The notes under the pieces were generated by a model that saw only the letters and a list, made by a program, of their open reading frames with translations, was not told the origin of the DNA and searched no databases. A DNA stretch of 64,000 bases. Source: Caballeronia arvi. GTDB taxonomy: Bacteria > Pseudomonadota > Gammaproteobacteria > Burkholderiales > Burkholderiaceae. Where the stretch lies: the NCBI RefSeq assembly GCF_001544695.2, contig NZ_FCOM02000017.1, positions 84,201 through 148,200 of the forward strand. The letters are read 5' to 3'. A program made the translations under genes and the position numbers. Each line of letters opens with the position of its first letter. Position 1 is the first letter of the stretch. This document shows positions 32,716 to 42,077 of the stretch, piece after piece.

Positions 32716-34140
32716 ATGCTTGCACCCACCGAACGTATCGAACACGATCTTCTCGGCGATCTCGCCGTGCCCGCAACCGCTTATTACGGCGTGCATACGC
32801 TGCGCGCGCTCGATAACTTCCCGATCACCGGCATTCCCATTTCGGCGTATCCGAATCTCGTCAACGCGCTGGCGAGCGTGAAAGAAGCCGCGGCGCTCGC
32901 GAATCACAATCTCGGGTTGTTGAGCGAAGTGAAGATGCAGGCCATCGTGCAGGCATGCCGGCAAGTGCGCTCGGGCACCGCGCACGATCACTTCGTCGTC
33001 GATGTCATTCAGGGCGGCGCGGGCACGTCGACGAACATGAACGCGAACGAGGTCATCGCCAATCTCGCGCTCGAACATCTCGGACACGAGCGCGGCGATT
33101 ACGCGGTGCTGCATCCGAACGAAGACGTGAATCTCGGCCAGAGCACCAACGATGTTTATCCGACCGCGCTGAAGATCGCCACTTACGCGGGCATCATGCA
33201 GCTCGTCGACGCGATGGGCGTGCTGCGCGCGTCGTTCGAACGCAAGGCAGTGGAGTTCGGCAACGATCTGAAGATGGGCCGCACGCAGCTTCAGGACGCC
33301 GTGCCGATGACGCTCGGGCAGGAGTTCAGCACCTTCGCGGTGATGCTCGGCGAAGATGAAGAGCGGCTGAAGGAAGCGGCAAAGCTCATCTGCGAAATCA
33401 ATCTCGGCGCGACGGCGATCGGCACCGGCATCAACACGCATCCGGAATACGCGCAGCTTGCCTGCACGCACCTGAGCGACGTGACCGGCATCGCGCTCAC
33501 GACTTCGCCGAATCTGATCGAAGCGACGCAGGACGTCGGCGCCTTCGTGCAGTTGTCCGGCGTGCTGAAGCGCGTTGCGGTCAAGCTCTCGAAGACCTGC
33601 AACGATCTTCGGCTGCTGTCGAGCGGTCCGCGCGCGGGCCTCGGCGAAATCAATCTGCCGCCGGTGCAGGCGGGGTCGAGCATCATGCCGGGCAAGGTGA
33701 ATCCGGTGATTCCGGAAGTCGTCAATCAGATCGCGTTCGAAGTCATCGGCAACGATGTGACCGTGACCTTCGCCGCCGAAGCGGGCCAGCTTCAGCTCAA
33801 TGCGTTCGAGCCGATCATCGCGCATAGTCTCTTCAAAAGCGTCGCGCATCTGCGGGCGGGGTGCCTCACGCTCGCGTCGAAATGCGTCGATGGCATCACC
33901 GCGAATCGCGACCGGCTGCGCGCGATCGTCGAAAACTCGATCGGCATCGTGACCGCGCTCAATCCGTATATCGGCTATACGCACTCGACGGAAGTCGCGA
34001 AGGAAGCGCTCGCGTCCGGCAAGAGCGTGGCGCAGATCGTCATCGAAAAGGGATTGTTGAGTCAGACGCAACTCGACGAAATCCTTCAGCCCGCGATGCT
34101 CACGCAGCCGCGCAAAATTGCGTCCGCATCGGCGCTGTAA
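32716..34140 (+). CDS. aspA: Aspartate ammonia-lyase
   Basis: A 474-residue aspartase of the fumarase/aspartase superfamily. It converts L-aspartate to fumarate and ammonia as a cytoplasmic tetramer. Conserved blocks include GGAGTSTNMNANEVIANLAL, NLGQSTNDVYPTALKIA and the signature loop GSSIMPGKVNPVIPE at about 320-334 with its catalytic Ser. Length is normal. The closely related class II fumarase is the alternative, but the RIEHDLLGDLAVP N-terminus and the neighbours favour aspartase. It starts 16 bp after the racemase gene and is followed by an asparaginase. Confidence 0.95.
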   Translation: MLAPTERIEHDLLGDLAVPATAYYGVHTLRALDNFPITGIPISAYPNLVNALASVKEAAALANHNLGLLSEVKMQAIVQACRQVRSGTAHDHFVVDVIQGGAGTSTNMNANEVIANLALEHLGHERGDYAVLHPNEDVNLGQSTNDVYPTALKIATYAGIMQLVDAMGVLRASFERKAVEFGNDLKMGRTQLQDAVPMTLGQEFSTFAVMLGEDEERLKEAAKLICEINLGATAIGTGINTHPEYAQLACTHLSDVTGIALTTSPNLIEATQDVGAFVQLSGVLKRVAVKLSKTCNDLRLLSSGPRAGLGEINLPPVQAGSSIMPGKVNPVIPEVVNQIAFEVIGNDVTVTFAAEAGQLQLNAFEPIIAHSLFKSVAHLRAGCLTLASKCVDGITANRDRLRAIVENSIGIVTALNPYIGYTHSTEVAKEALASGKSVAQIVIEKGLLSQTQLDEILQPAMLTQPRKIASASAL

Positions 34141-34169
34141 GGCGCTTTCATCATTGGAGGAGACAAGCA

Positions 34170-35270
34170 ATGAACATGTACACCGCAATCCTCGTCGCCG
34201 GGCTGGTTGCCAGCGCGAGCGCCTTTTCAGCCGATGCAACATCGCAGCCCGCGAGCCCGGCGAGCGCATCGGCGCCCGCCACGATGCCGCGCATTCTCGT
34301 GCTGGCGACGGGCGGCACGATCTCCGGCACGGCCGATCCGCGTTCGGCGATCGGCTACAACTCGGGCAACGTCAAAGGTCAGGAACTCGTGCGCGGCGTG
34401 CCGGGCATCGAGAAGCTGGCGAGCATCGACGCCGAGCAGATATCGAACGTCGGCTCGCAGGACATGAACGACAAGATCTGGTTCCAGCTCGCACGGCGCA
34501 TTCAGGAGGCGTTCGACAAGAACGAGGCGGACGGCATCGTCATCACGCATGGCACCGATACGATCGAAGAGACCGCGTTCTTCCTGCAGAACGTGCTGCG
34601 TTCGAACAAGCCGGTGGTGCTGGTCGGCTCGATGCGTCCCGGCGGCACGACGAGCGCCGACGGCCCGAACAATCTGTACGAAGCCGTCGAAGTCGCCGCG
34701 AGCGCGCAATCGCGCGGCCGGGGCGTGATGGTCGTGATGAACGATCAGATTCACGCGCCGCGCTGGATCACCAAGACGAACACGACGGCGGTGCAGGCGT
34801 TCGCTTCGCCGAATGCGGGCGTGGTCGGTTACGTCGATCCCGCGAGCGTGCGCTTCGTCGCACCGGTGCCGCAAGCGCCGCGCGAAGTGCTGAACCTGCC
34901 CGCGGACGGACCGTTGCCGCGCGTCGATATCGTGTATGCCCATGCCAATATGGATGGACGCCAGATCGATCACGCGATTGCCGATGGCGCGAAGGGCATC
35001 GTCATCGCGGGTGAAGGCGATGGCGATGCGTCGAAGGATGCGCTGGCCGCGCTGGATCGTGCGGTGAAGAAGGGCATCGTCGTCGTGCGTTCGACGCGCG
35101 TGGTCTCGGGCTTCGTGAACCGCAACGTCGAAGTGGACGACGACAAGCGCGGCTTTGTCGTATCGCTCGACCTGAACCCGCAGAAGGCGCGGCTGCTTAC
35201 GCAGTTGCTCGTCGCGAACGGCGTGACCGATGCGGCCAAGGTCCAGCAGGCATTCAGCGGGACCTGGTAA
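34170..35270 (+). CDS. ansB: Type II L-asparaginase, exported
   Basis: A 366-residue asparaginase. Residues 1-21 form a signal peptide (MNMYTAILVAGLVASASAFS), followed by an Ala/Ser/Pro linker to about 38. The first catalytic threonine is T50 in LATGGTISG; the second motif is HGTDTIEET with its Thr-Asp pair. It hydrolyses asparagine to aspartate and ammonia, here in the periplasm. The ATG at 34170 has a perfect GGAGG site; longer upstream readings overlap aspA and are rejected. It is the last gene of the asparagine/aspartate operon. Confidence 0.95.
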   Translation: MNMYTAILVAGLVASASAFSADATSQPASPASASAPATMPRILVLATGGTISGTADPRSAIGYNSGNVKGQELVRGVPGIEKLASIDAEQISNVGSQDMNDKIWFQLARRIQEAFDKNEADGIVITHGTDTIEETAFFLQNVLRSNKPVVLVGSMRPGGTTSADGPNNLYEAVEVAASAQSRGRGVMVVMNDQIHAPRWITKTNTTAVQAFASPNAGVVGYVDPASVRFVAPVPQAPREVLNLPADGPLPRVDIVYAHANMDGRQIDHAIADGAKGIVIAGEGDGDASKDALAALDRAVKKGIVVVRSTRVVSGFVNRNVEVDDDKRGFVVSLDLNPQKARLLTQLLVANGVTDAAKVQQAFSGTW

Positions 35271-35280
35271 TACGATGCGC

Positions 35281-36771
35281 TCATCGCGGCAGCGCTGCTG
35301 TCGCGATGTCGCTCGCGCTGGCGAGCGCTTCGACATGCCAGCACTTGTCCATCAGCGCGCGCGTCTGATCCTGCGTGAGAATGCCGTCGGCGAGATCGGA
35401 GAACTTCGTTTCGAGCTGCGCATCGGTCATCGGCACTTCGGTGCTGCCGATCGCATGCTGAATGTATTTGTGCAGCTTGCGGCCGTCCTTCAGCGTGATG
35501 ATCATGTCGACCTGTTCCGGTTTGATCGACGGGTCGACGATCGCGTTCACCTTGCCGCGCAGTTCGACGGTCTTCGGATCGCGCACCTTGGCGTCGCTGA
35601 ACTGCTTCTCACCAGCGGCGCCGTCGATGATCGCGATGGCCACCGCATGATAGATGCTGAACTTGCCCTCCAGCCCGATCTGCGGCGTCGTCTTTCCCGT
35701 CAGTTCCAGCACGAGCGGATGCACGCGAAGATCGATGCGCTCGATCTGATCGGCGCTCAAGTGCTCCTGATTGCGCAACTGGATGGCGGCGTCGATCGAC
35801 GGATGAATCACGATCCCGCACGCGAACGGCTTATAAGTATTCAACGTCGATTCCCAGTGCGAGCCCAGGCCGTCCGTGATCTCGCGGTAATCCTGCTTCG
35901 TGCTGATCGTATTGGCCCAGCCGCGTTTCGCTTCGATCATGCCATCCGAGCTCGTGTAGTTCTGACCCGCGAGCAGCGCCGCAAAAATGCCGTTCGCGGC
36001 CGCGCGTCCCGGATTGAAGCTCTTGTTCATCGAGCCGAAGGACTCGCGTAAGCCCACGGGCTGCGATGCCGCCAGTCCCAGCGCCCATACCATCTGCTGC
36101 GCGGTGAGGCCCATCAGCTTGCCCGTCGCGGCAGCGGAGCCGAACACGCCGCATGTGCCGGTGATATGCCAGCCGACATCGTAATGATTCGGGTACACCG
36201 CATTGCCGATGCGCAGCTCCGTTTCGACGCCTAGCACGAGCGCGTTGAGGAAGTCCTTTCCCGTGACGGGCCGATATTGCGCATAAGCGAGAATCGCCGA
36301 CGCGACCGGCCCCGCCGGGTGAATGATGGTCTTCAGATGCGTGTCGTCGTAATCGAAGATATGGCTGCTCACGCCGTTGATGAACGCCGCGTTCATGATG
36401 TCGAAGCGCTCGGTGCGGCCGAGCAGATTGGCCTGCGGCGGGCCGGAGAACGGCGTGAGCGCGGCGACCGCGCGGCTCACGGTTTCATCGTGCGAGCCGC
36501 CGACCGCGACGCCGACCCAGTTCAACAGCGTCCGCACGCCTTCCTTGCGCACCGGCGCGGGCAAATCCTGATACCCGGTTTTGACGATGAAATCCGCCAG
36601 GATGCGCGTGACTTTCGGCGGCCGTGCATTCGCGCTACTGGCGGATGAGGCCGCGGGCGATGCGGCTTTGCCCGCGCTGGCCGTTTGTGCAAGCGCGGTC
36701 TTGCCCGCTGCGGACGCGAGAGCGCCCGCGGCGCTCGTCATCAGAAAACCGCGGCGATCGATGAAAGGCAT
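35281..36771 (-). CDS. MmgE/PrpD family protein with Tat-type signal
   Basis: A 496-residue member of the MmgE/PrpD (2-methylcitrate dehydratase, cis-aconitate decarboxylase) family. Family parts include FINGVSSHIFDYDDTH, GVETELRIGNAVYP and KPFACGIVIHPSIDA. Unusually it begins with DRRGFLM and a hydrophobic stretch (TSAAGALASAAGKTALA), a twin-arginine signal at residues 5-29, then a 25-residue Ala/Ser linker. That predicts export of a family normally cytoplasmic. The reaction is unknown. The ATG at 36771 has a GGAG site. It converges with ansB with a 10-bp gap. Confidence 0.88.
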   Translation of the reverse strand: MPFIDRRGFLMTSAAGALASAAGKTALAQTASAGKAASPAASSASSANARPPKVTRILADFIVKTGYQDLPAPVRKEGVRTLLNWVGVAVGGSHDETVSRAVAALTPFSGPPQANLLGRTERFDIMNAAFINGVSSHIFDYDDTHLKTIIHPAGPVASAILAYAQYRPVTGKDFLNALVLGVETELRIGNAVYPNHYDVGWHITGTCGVFGSAAATGKLMGLTAQQMVWALGLAASQPVGLRESFGSMNKSFNPGRAAANGIFAALLAGQNYTSSDGMIEAKRGWANTISTKQDYREITDGLGSHWESTLNTYKPFACGIVIHPSIDAAIQLRNQEHLSADQIERIDLRVHPLVLELTGKTTPQIGLEGKFSIYHAVAIAIIDGAAGEKQFSDAKVRDPKTVELRGKVNAIVDPSIKPEQVDMIITLKDGRKLHKYIQHAIGSTEVPMTDAQLETKFSDLADGILTQDQTRALMDKCWHVEALASASDIATAALPR

Positions 36772-36925
36772 GGGTGTGTCTCCTGAAAAGTCATCGATGA
36801 GCAAACGTCATTCCCCATAACAATAGCGGCGCCGGATGTCCACCCTCAAGTTTTCTTCTTCGCTGCCGTTAGGTCGCAAGTGCGCCTATTGGCGTTTCTC
36901 TATCAGCCACGACAAAAGAACCAGC

Positions 36926-37684
36926 ATGAAACTCGTCATAGCCCTATGCGCATCCACGATCATTGCAGCCGGATGCGGCGGCGGAGGGGATTCTAATAAC
37001 ACGAACAGCGCGAACAATACGCCCGCCGCGCCGGCGCCGAACGCCGCGCAAGGCCTCTATTCGGGAAGCGATGCGAACAATAACGTGGTGGGCGGCGTCG
37101 TGCTCGATTCCGGCGCTTTCTACTTCGTGTACGCGAACACGGATGCCAGCGCGCTGGGCCTGGTACAAGGCACGGCTTCCGCGTCTCACGGGACGTTCCA
37201 GGCGGACAACGCGCGCACGTTCGACATCGTCGGGAAAGCCGCGATCGATACGCCCGTTCTTGCCGGTTATAACGAGCGGAACAGTCTCGTCGGCGTGACC
37301 TACACGAGCGCGGCAAAGCAGAGCAGCATCAAGGTGAACCTGGTTTACGACGCCGCATATGAGCGCCCCGTCTCGCTGAGCTCCGTCGCGGGCAGCTATT
37401 CGGGCGCGGCAGGGTCGACGAAAGGCGGCGAGGCGACAACGTTCACCATCGGTCAGGACGGCTCGATCCAGGGCTCGGGCGTGAGCGGCTGCACGTTCAG
37501 CGGAACGACGACGCCGCACGGGGACAAGAATTTTCTCGACGCCACGGTGAAGTTCGGCCCCGCGCCTTGCCTTTATCCGGGCATGACACTCACAGGCGTC
37601 GTGTTCTTCACCAGCAACGAGGTTCTTGCGGGACTGACGCTGCCCGATCGCTCGGATGCCTTCGTCGTCGCCGGAACGAAGTAA
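36926..37684 (+). CDS. Putative lipoprotein, function unknown
   Basis: A 252-residue protein with a short signal peptide ending IIAAGC, so lipidation at C17 is likely, followed by a Gly/Asn/Pro-rich linker. The mature part is rich in Gly, Ser, Thr and Val with alternating hydrophobic residues (VVGGVVLDSGAFYFVYA; SLVGVTYTSAA; GQDGSIQGSGVSGCTFSG), suggesting an extracytoplasmic beta-rich domain. I recognise no family. It is divergent from the Tat-tagged PrpD-like gene and stands alone. I chose the ATG at 36926 because it alone places the signal peptide at the N-terminus. Confidence 0.75.
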   Translation: MKLVIALCASTIIAAGCGGGGDSNNTNSANNTPAAPAPNAAQGLYSGSDANNNVVGGVVLDSGAFYFVYANTDASALGLVQGTASASHGTFQADNARTFDIVGKAAIDTPVLAGYNERNSLVGVTYTSAAKQSSIKVNLVYDAAYERPVSLSSVAGSYSGAAGSTKGGEATTFTIGQDGSIQGSGVSGCTFSGTTTPHGDKNFLDATVKFGPAPCLYPGMTLTGVVFFTSNEVLAGLTLPDRSDAFVVAGTK

Positions 37685-37949
37685 CGCGGGCACGGCCGCG
37701 CGTTCGCGCGCGTCCATCCGAACTAATCCCTAGAGCGCGCGCAAAGCCTTGCCGCGTGACCTGCAAACATGCGCCGCGCCTTATCCGAGGCGGGCGCTCA
37801 CGCGTGCCGCGCCATTGTTTGCATATCGCGAATGACGCATTCGCCGCGCCTGCCGTTCTTTTCGATCCGCGCCTGAGTCACTCTGCATGCCGTCGGTACT
37901 GCCGTGCTGTCGTGCATGGTGGCCGCCGATTCTGACTCAGGAGACGAAG

Positions 37950-39203
37950 ATGAAATCGAACCGGTGGGATACGTCCTACGAATGGAAAGAGGTCACGCTG
38001 CTTGCGCTTGGATTCGGCCTGGTGGGCCTCGACCGGTGGCTGATCGCGCCGCTGTTTCCATCGATCATGAAGGACCTGCATCTGACCGCGCAGGATGTCG
38101 GCAACTGCATCGGCATACTGGGTCTGTCGTGGGGCGTCTTCGCCGCGCTGATGGGCGGTATCTCCGACAGAATCGGGCGGCGCAAGGTGCTGATTCCCGC
38201 GATCATCGCGTTTTCGTTGCTGTCGGGATTCTCGGGTGTCGCGGGCGGCCTCGCGAGCCTGCTCGCCGTGCGTGCGTTGATGGGCGTCGCCGAAGGATCA
38301 TTCTGTCCGACGAGTTTCGCCGCCACCGCCGACGCTTCCCATCCGAAGCGGCGCGGCTTCAATCTCGGGCTTCAGCAAAGCGGCTTCGCGCTGTTCGGAC
38401 TCGCTCTTTCGCCGATCATCGCGACGCAACTGCTCGGCGTCGTGTCGTGGCGCTGGGTCTTCGCGCTCGTGTCCATTCCCGGACTGATTCTGGGACTCGC
38501 GATGTACTTCGTGATTCGCGAGCCGAAGGCGATGGCCGAACCGGCGGTTGCACGCCCCACGCCGGGCAACTGGCGCGATGTGCTGAAGAGCCGCAACATT
38601 CCCGTCGCGATGGTCGCGCTCTTCTGCGCGATGACGGGCGTCTTCGTGCTCGGCGCGATGCTGCCGCTCTACCTCACCGACTATCTTTCGCTGGATACGC
38701 AGCGCATGGGCATCGTCGTATCAGCGATCGGCTTCGGCGGCTTCGTCGGGCAATTCGGTCTGCCGGGGCTCTCCGATATCGTCGGCCGGCGGCTCGCGAG
38801 CATCGCCGGTTTCGCGGGCACGGCGGTCATGCTGTACGTGTTTCGCGGCGTCGGCGCGCAGCCGCTGATTCTGTTCATCGTGCTGTTCGTCGCATCGTTC
38901 TTCACGCTCGGCCTCGTTGCGCTGCTCTCGGGACCGGTCGCGACGGAGGCCGCGCCCGTCGGTATGGTATCGACGGCAATCGGCATCGTGGTGGGCGCAG
39001 GCGAGATCTTCGGCGGCGGCGTGGCGCCCGCGCTTGCTGGCTTCGTCGCAACGAAGTTCGGAATCCAGAATATCATGTGGCTGCCGATCTTCGCGGTGCT
39101 GCTCGGCATCGGCGTCAGCCTGTTTCTCGAAGAGACCGCGCCTGCCAAGTTGCGAAGGAAAGCGCAGGCAATGGCATTGACGGGCGGCGCGCAACCCGAG
39201 TGA
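37950..39203 (+). CDS. MFS transporter (AAHS/ACS-like organic-acid carrier)
   Basis: A 417-residue, twelve-helix transporter. The first helix has LGFGLVGLDRWLIAPLFPSI and the loop after helix 2 is GGISDRIGRRKVLIPAIIAF, the classical MFS motif A. The R-rich loop and GSFCPTSFAATADASHP resemble carriers for aromatic or organic acids. The ATG at 37950 has a CAGGAG site. It is followed on the same strand by LysR, formamidase-like and SDR genes, probably a co-regulated catabolic set. Confidence 0.88.
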   Translation: MKSNRWDTSYEWKEVTLLALGFGLVGLDRWLIAPLFPSIMKDLHLTAQDVGNCIGILGLSWGVFAALMGGISDRIGRRKVLIPAIIAFSLLSGFSGVAGGLASLLAVRALMGVAEGSFCPTSFAATADASHPKRRGFNLGLQQSGFALFGLALSPIIATQLLGVVSWRWVFALVSIPGLILGLAMYFVIREPKAMAEPAVARPTPGNWRDVLKSRNIPVAMVALFCAMTGVFVLGAMLPLYLTDYLSLDTQRMGIVVSAIGFGGFVGQFGLPGLSDIVGRRLASIAGFAGTAVMLYVFRGVGAQPLILFIVLFVASFFTLGLVALLSGPVATEAAPVGMVSTAIGIVVGAGEIFGGGVAPALAGFVATKFGIQNIMWLPIFAVLLGIGVSLFLEETAPAKLRRKAQAMALTGGAQPE

Positions 39204-39241
39204 ACATGCGGCGTGCATGCACGCCGCAAGCGGATACACTT

Positions 39242-39275
39242 CCATGCTGGACGCGATCGAAAGGGACCAGCATGG
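39242..39275 (+). promoter_or_regulatory. 9-bp inverted repeat enclosing the LysR ribosome site and start codon
   Basis: CCATGCTGG (39242-39250) and CCAGCATGG (39267-39275) are exact reverse complements. The AAGGGA ribosome site lies in the 16-base loop and the ATG start is inside the right arm. As RNA this could hide the start codon; as DNA it could be an autoregulatory operator. Confidence 0.45.
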
Positions 39276-40201
39276 ATCGTTTTCTCAGCATCGAGGCCTT
39301 CGTGCGGGTGGCGGAAACCAGCAGCTTCGCAGAGGCGGCGCGGCAGCTCGGCGTCACCGGATCGGTGGTCACCAACCGCATCCAGCAACTCGAACGCTTC
39401 CTCAATGCGCCGCTGTTTCATCGCAGCACGCGGCACGTGCGGCTATCCGATGTCGGCGAGGCTTTTTATCGCGACTGCGCCGAAGTGGTGGGGCGGGTCA
39501 ACGAGCTCACGGACCAGATGCGCGAGCTGCGCGCGACGCCCACCGGCCGCCTTCGCATCCAGATGCTGCCGGGCTTCGCGCTGGGCCACTTCGGCGCATC
39601 GCTTGCCGAATTCAACCGGCGCTATCCCGGCATCCAGCTCGACGTGATCGTCAATGACCGCGTCGTCGATCCGATCGAAGAAGGCTTCGACGTCGCGTTT
39701 CAAATCTTCCCGGCCATCTCCGATTCGCTGATCGAACGGCGCCTCTTCACCGTGCGGCGGCTGTTTTGCGCCGCGCCCGCGTATGTGCGCGAGCATGGCG
39801 CACCGCAGCACCCACGCGACCTGCTCGCGCACAGAACGGCGCTGTATTCCGGCTATCCGTCGCGCAATCGCTGGACGATGACGCGCGGCGACGAGGCCGT
39901 CGAACTCGAACTGCCCGGCATCATCCGCTCCAATTCCGTTCATCTGCTGCACGACTACGCGCTGACGGGCGGGGGCATCGTTTGCCTGCCGACTCTGGTG
40001 GCGAGTAAGTCGCTGCTGCAAGGCGCGCTCGTGCCGATTCTCGCGGACTACGCGCTGTCGCCGATGAACTTCGCGGCCGTGTATCCGGAGACGCAACGTC
40101 AGGGGCTCAAGGTGAAGGCGCTAGTCGAATTCCTCGCCGAGCAGGTCAGCCCCGAGCCGGCGTGGGACGTGCCGCTCATCGAACGGGGATGGGTGAAGTA
40201 G
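39272..40201 (+). CDS. LysR family transcriptional regulator
   Basis: A 309-residue LysR protein. HTH: FLSIEAFVRVAETSSFAEAA, VVTNRIQQLERFLNAPLFHR. The effector domain (FQIFPAISDSLIERRLFTVR, SGYPSRNRWTM) follows the DmlR/CrgA-like pattern. The ATG at 39272 has an AAGGGA site and lies inside a 9-bp inverted repeat. It sits between the MFS gene and the formamidase-like gene on the same strand and probably regulates both. Confidence 0.9.
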   Translation: MDRFLSIEAFVRVAETSSFAEAARQLGVTGSVVTNRIQQLERFLNAPLFHRSTRHVRLSDVGEAFYRDCAEVVGRVNELTDQMRELRATPTGRLRIQMLPGFALGHFGASLAEFNRRYPGIQLDVIVNDRVVDPIEEGFDVAFQIFPAISDSLIERRLFTVRRLFCAAPAYVREHGAPQHPRDLLAHRTALYSGYPSRNRWTMTRGDEAVELELPGIIRSNSVHLLHDYALTGGGIVCLPTLVASKSLLQGALVPILADYALSPMNFAAVYPETQRQGLKVKALVEFLAEQVSPEPAWDVPLIERGWVK

Positions 40202-40246
40202 GCTACATTGAGCAACCGATCCCGGCACAGCGACGGAGGGCTCCAC

Positions 40247-41233
40247 ATGAAATGGCTCGAAGATTCGATCATGATGCAGCGCGGCGTCGGCGCGGGCCGC
40301 GAGCCGGTCGAGCATCATCTCACCGAGGATGTACAGAAGACGTTTCACTACACCATCGGCCCGTATTCGCAGCCCGTGCTGCATGTGAAGCCGGGCGATC
40401 GCATCGTCGTCGAGACGCGCGACGCCTTCGGCGGCAAGCTCACGAGCGAAAGCGACAAGCCGTCGCAAGTGCTCGAGGTGCCGTTTCTCAATCCGCAGAA
40501 CGGGCCGGTGATGATCGAGGGCGCGGAGAAGGGCGATGTGGTCGCGGTGTACATCGAAAAGATGTCGCCGCGCGGGCCCGATCCGCATGGCTTCTGCGCC
40601 ATGATCCCGAACTTCGGCGGGCTCACGGGCACCGACTACACGGCGCTTCTGAACGAGCCTTTGCCCGAGACGGTGCGCAAGATCAAAATCGATGAAGAGA
40701 ACGTCTACTGGAGCCGCCGCCATACATTGCCGTACAAGCCGCATATCGGCACGTTGAGTCTTTCGCCGGAGCTCGATTCGATCAACACGCTCACGCCCGA
40801 TCAGCACGGCGGCAACATGGACGTGCCCGACATGGGGCCGGGCAGCATCACGTATCTGCCGGTGCGTTCGCCGGGCGGACGTCTTTTCATCGGCGATGCG
40901 CACGCCTGTCAGGGCGATGGCGAAGTGTGCGGCACGGCCGTCGAATATCAGAGCACGACGACCGTGCGCGTCGATCTCATCAAGGACTGGAAGATCGCCT
41001 GGCCGCGCCTCGAAAACGAAGACGCGTTGATGAGCATCGGCAGCGCGCGTCCTCTCGAAGATGCGACACGTATCGCCTATCGCGAACTGATCTTGTGGAT
41101 GGCCGCGGATTACGGCTTCGACAAGTGGGATGCTTACATGATGCTCAGTCAGATCGGCAAGGTGCGTCTCGGCAATTTCGTCGATCCGAAATATACGGTC
41201 GGCGCGATGATCGCCAAGCGCTATCTCAAGTAA
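40247..41233 (+). CDS. Acetamidase/formamidase family protein
   Basis: A 328-residue enzyme of the FmdA/AmdA family, which hydrolyses short-chain amides to acid and ammonia. Family stretches include VLHVKPGDRIVVETRDAFGG, PHIGTLSLSPE, QHGGNMDVPDMGPGSITYLP and FIGDAHACQGDGEVCGTA with the conserved Asp/His/Glu metal-binding candidates. The ATG at 40247 has a GGAGGG site. It follows the LysR gene by 45 bp and precedes an SDR by 21 bp; an amide that yields a hydroxy- or keto-acid is a plausible substrate. Confidence 0.9.
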   Translation: MKWLEDSIMMQRGVGAGREPVEHHLTEDVQKTFHYTIGPYSQPVLHVKPGDRIVVETRDAFGGKLTSESDKPSQVLEVPFLNPQNGPVMIEGAEKGDVVAVYIEKMSPRGPDPHGFCAMIPNFGGLTGTDYTALLNEPLPETVRKIKIDEENVYWSRRHTLPYKPHIGTLSLSPELDSINTLTPDQHGGNMDVPDMGPGSITYLPVRSPGGRLFIGDAHACQGDGEVCGTAVEYQSTTTVRVDLIKDWKIAWPRLENEDALMSIGSARPLEDATRIAYRELILWMAADYGFDKWDAYMMLSQIGKVRLGNFVDPKYTVGAMIAKRYLK

Positions 41234-41254
41234 GAGTTCACGGGAGCGACGAAC

Positions 41255-42019
41255 ATGGACTTGCAACTCAGAGGGTTGAGGGCGATCGTGACGGGCGGCA
41301 CGAAAGGCATCGGGCTTGCCATCGCGCAGACGCTCGCGAAAGAAGGCGCGGACGTCGCGATTTGCGCGCGCGACGAAGCCAGCGTGAAGACCACCGCCGA
41401 TGCGCTCGCCGGGTTGAGCGGCGCTCGCGCATCGGGCGCGCGCGTGGATGTATCGGATGGAAAAGCCCTTAAAACATGGGTCGAAAGTGTTGCGGCGGAT
41501 TGGGGCGGGCTCGATATCGTCGTCGCGAACGTGAGCGCGCTCGCGATCGGCAACGACATCGAATCATGGCGCAAGGAGTTCGAGACGGATCTGCTCGGCA
41601 CGGTCAATCTCGTCGATGCCGCCATGCCGCATCTCGAAGCGAGCGATGCGGCATCGATCGTCGCGATATCGAGCGTGTCGGCGCGCGAGATCGATTTCGC
41701 CGCTGGTCCGTATGGCGTGTTCAAGGCGGCGCTCGTCCACTACATGCAGGGTCTTGCGAATCAGCTCGCGGCGAAAGGCATTCGCGCGAATACCGTGTCG
41801 CCGGGGAACGTGTATTTCGAAGGCGGCGTGTGGGACTGGATCGAACACAACGATCCCGCGCTGTTCGAACGCGCGCTCGCGTTGAATCCGACCGGGCGTA
41901 TGGCGAAGCCGCAGGAGATCGCGAATGCGGTGGCGTTCATCGCGAGTCCGGCGGCGAGTTTCGTGAGCGGCGCGAATTTCGTCGTCGATGGCGCGTTGAC
42001 GCGCGGCGTTCAGCTTTGA
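41255..42019 (+). CDS. Short-chain dehydrogenase/reductase (SDR)
   Basis: A 254-residue classical SDR. The NAD(P) motif is VTGGTKGIGLAIAQTLA (TGxxxGxG) and the catalytic residues are Ser in SIVAISSVSA and Tyr/Lys in GPYGVFKAALVHY (YxxxK). The second SDR landmark reads VVANVSA where NNAG is usual. The substrate is unknown. The start is 21 bp after the formamidase gene with a GGGAGC site. It is the last gene of this string; a GC-rich hairpin follows. Confidence 0.92.
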   Translation: MDLQLRGLRAIVTGGTKGIGLAIAQTLAKEGADVAICARDEASVKTTADALAGLSGARASGARVDVSDGKALKTWVESVAADWGGLDIVVANVSALAIGNDIESWRKEFETDLLGTVNLVDAAMPHLEASDAASIVAISSVSAREIDFAAGPYGVFKAALVHYMQGLANQLAAKGIRANTVSPGNVYFEGGVWDWIEHNDPALFERALALNPTGRMAKPQEIANAVAFIASPAASFVSGANFVVDGALTRGVQL

Positions 42020-42038
42020 TTGACGCGTTCGCGCTTTA

Positions 42039-42058
42039 CGGGAGCCTTCGCGCTCCCG
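42039..42058 (+). terminator. Hairpin after the SDR gene
   Basis: CGGGAGC, CTTCGC loop, GCTCCCG: a perfect 7-bp stem 20 bp after the SDR stop. It has no T run, so termination strength is uncertain. It separates the SDR string from the sigma-54 promoter downstream. Confidence 0.45.
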
Positions 42059-42077
42059 CACCACCATCCTTCAAAAA

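Noticed and set aside
37904..40201. A 765-codon frame covering the MFS gene and the LysR gene
   Set aside because: The first two thirds are an out-of-frame Arg-rich shadow of the MFS gene; only the part from 39272 is a real LysR protein with its own ribosome site.
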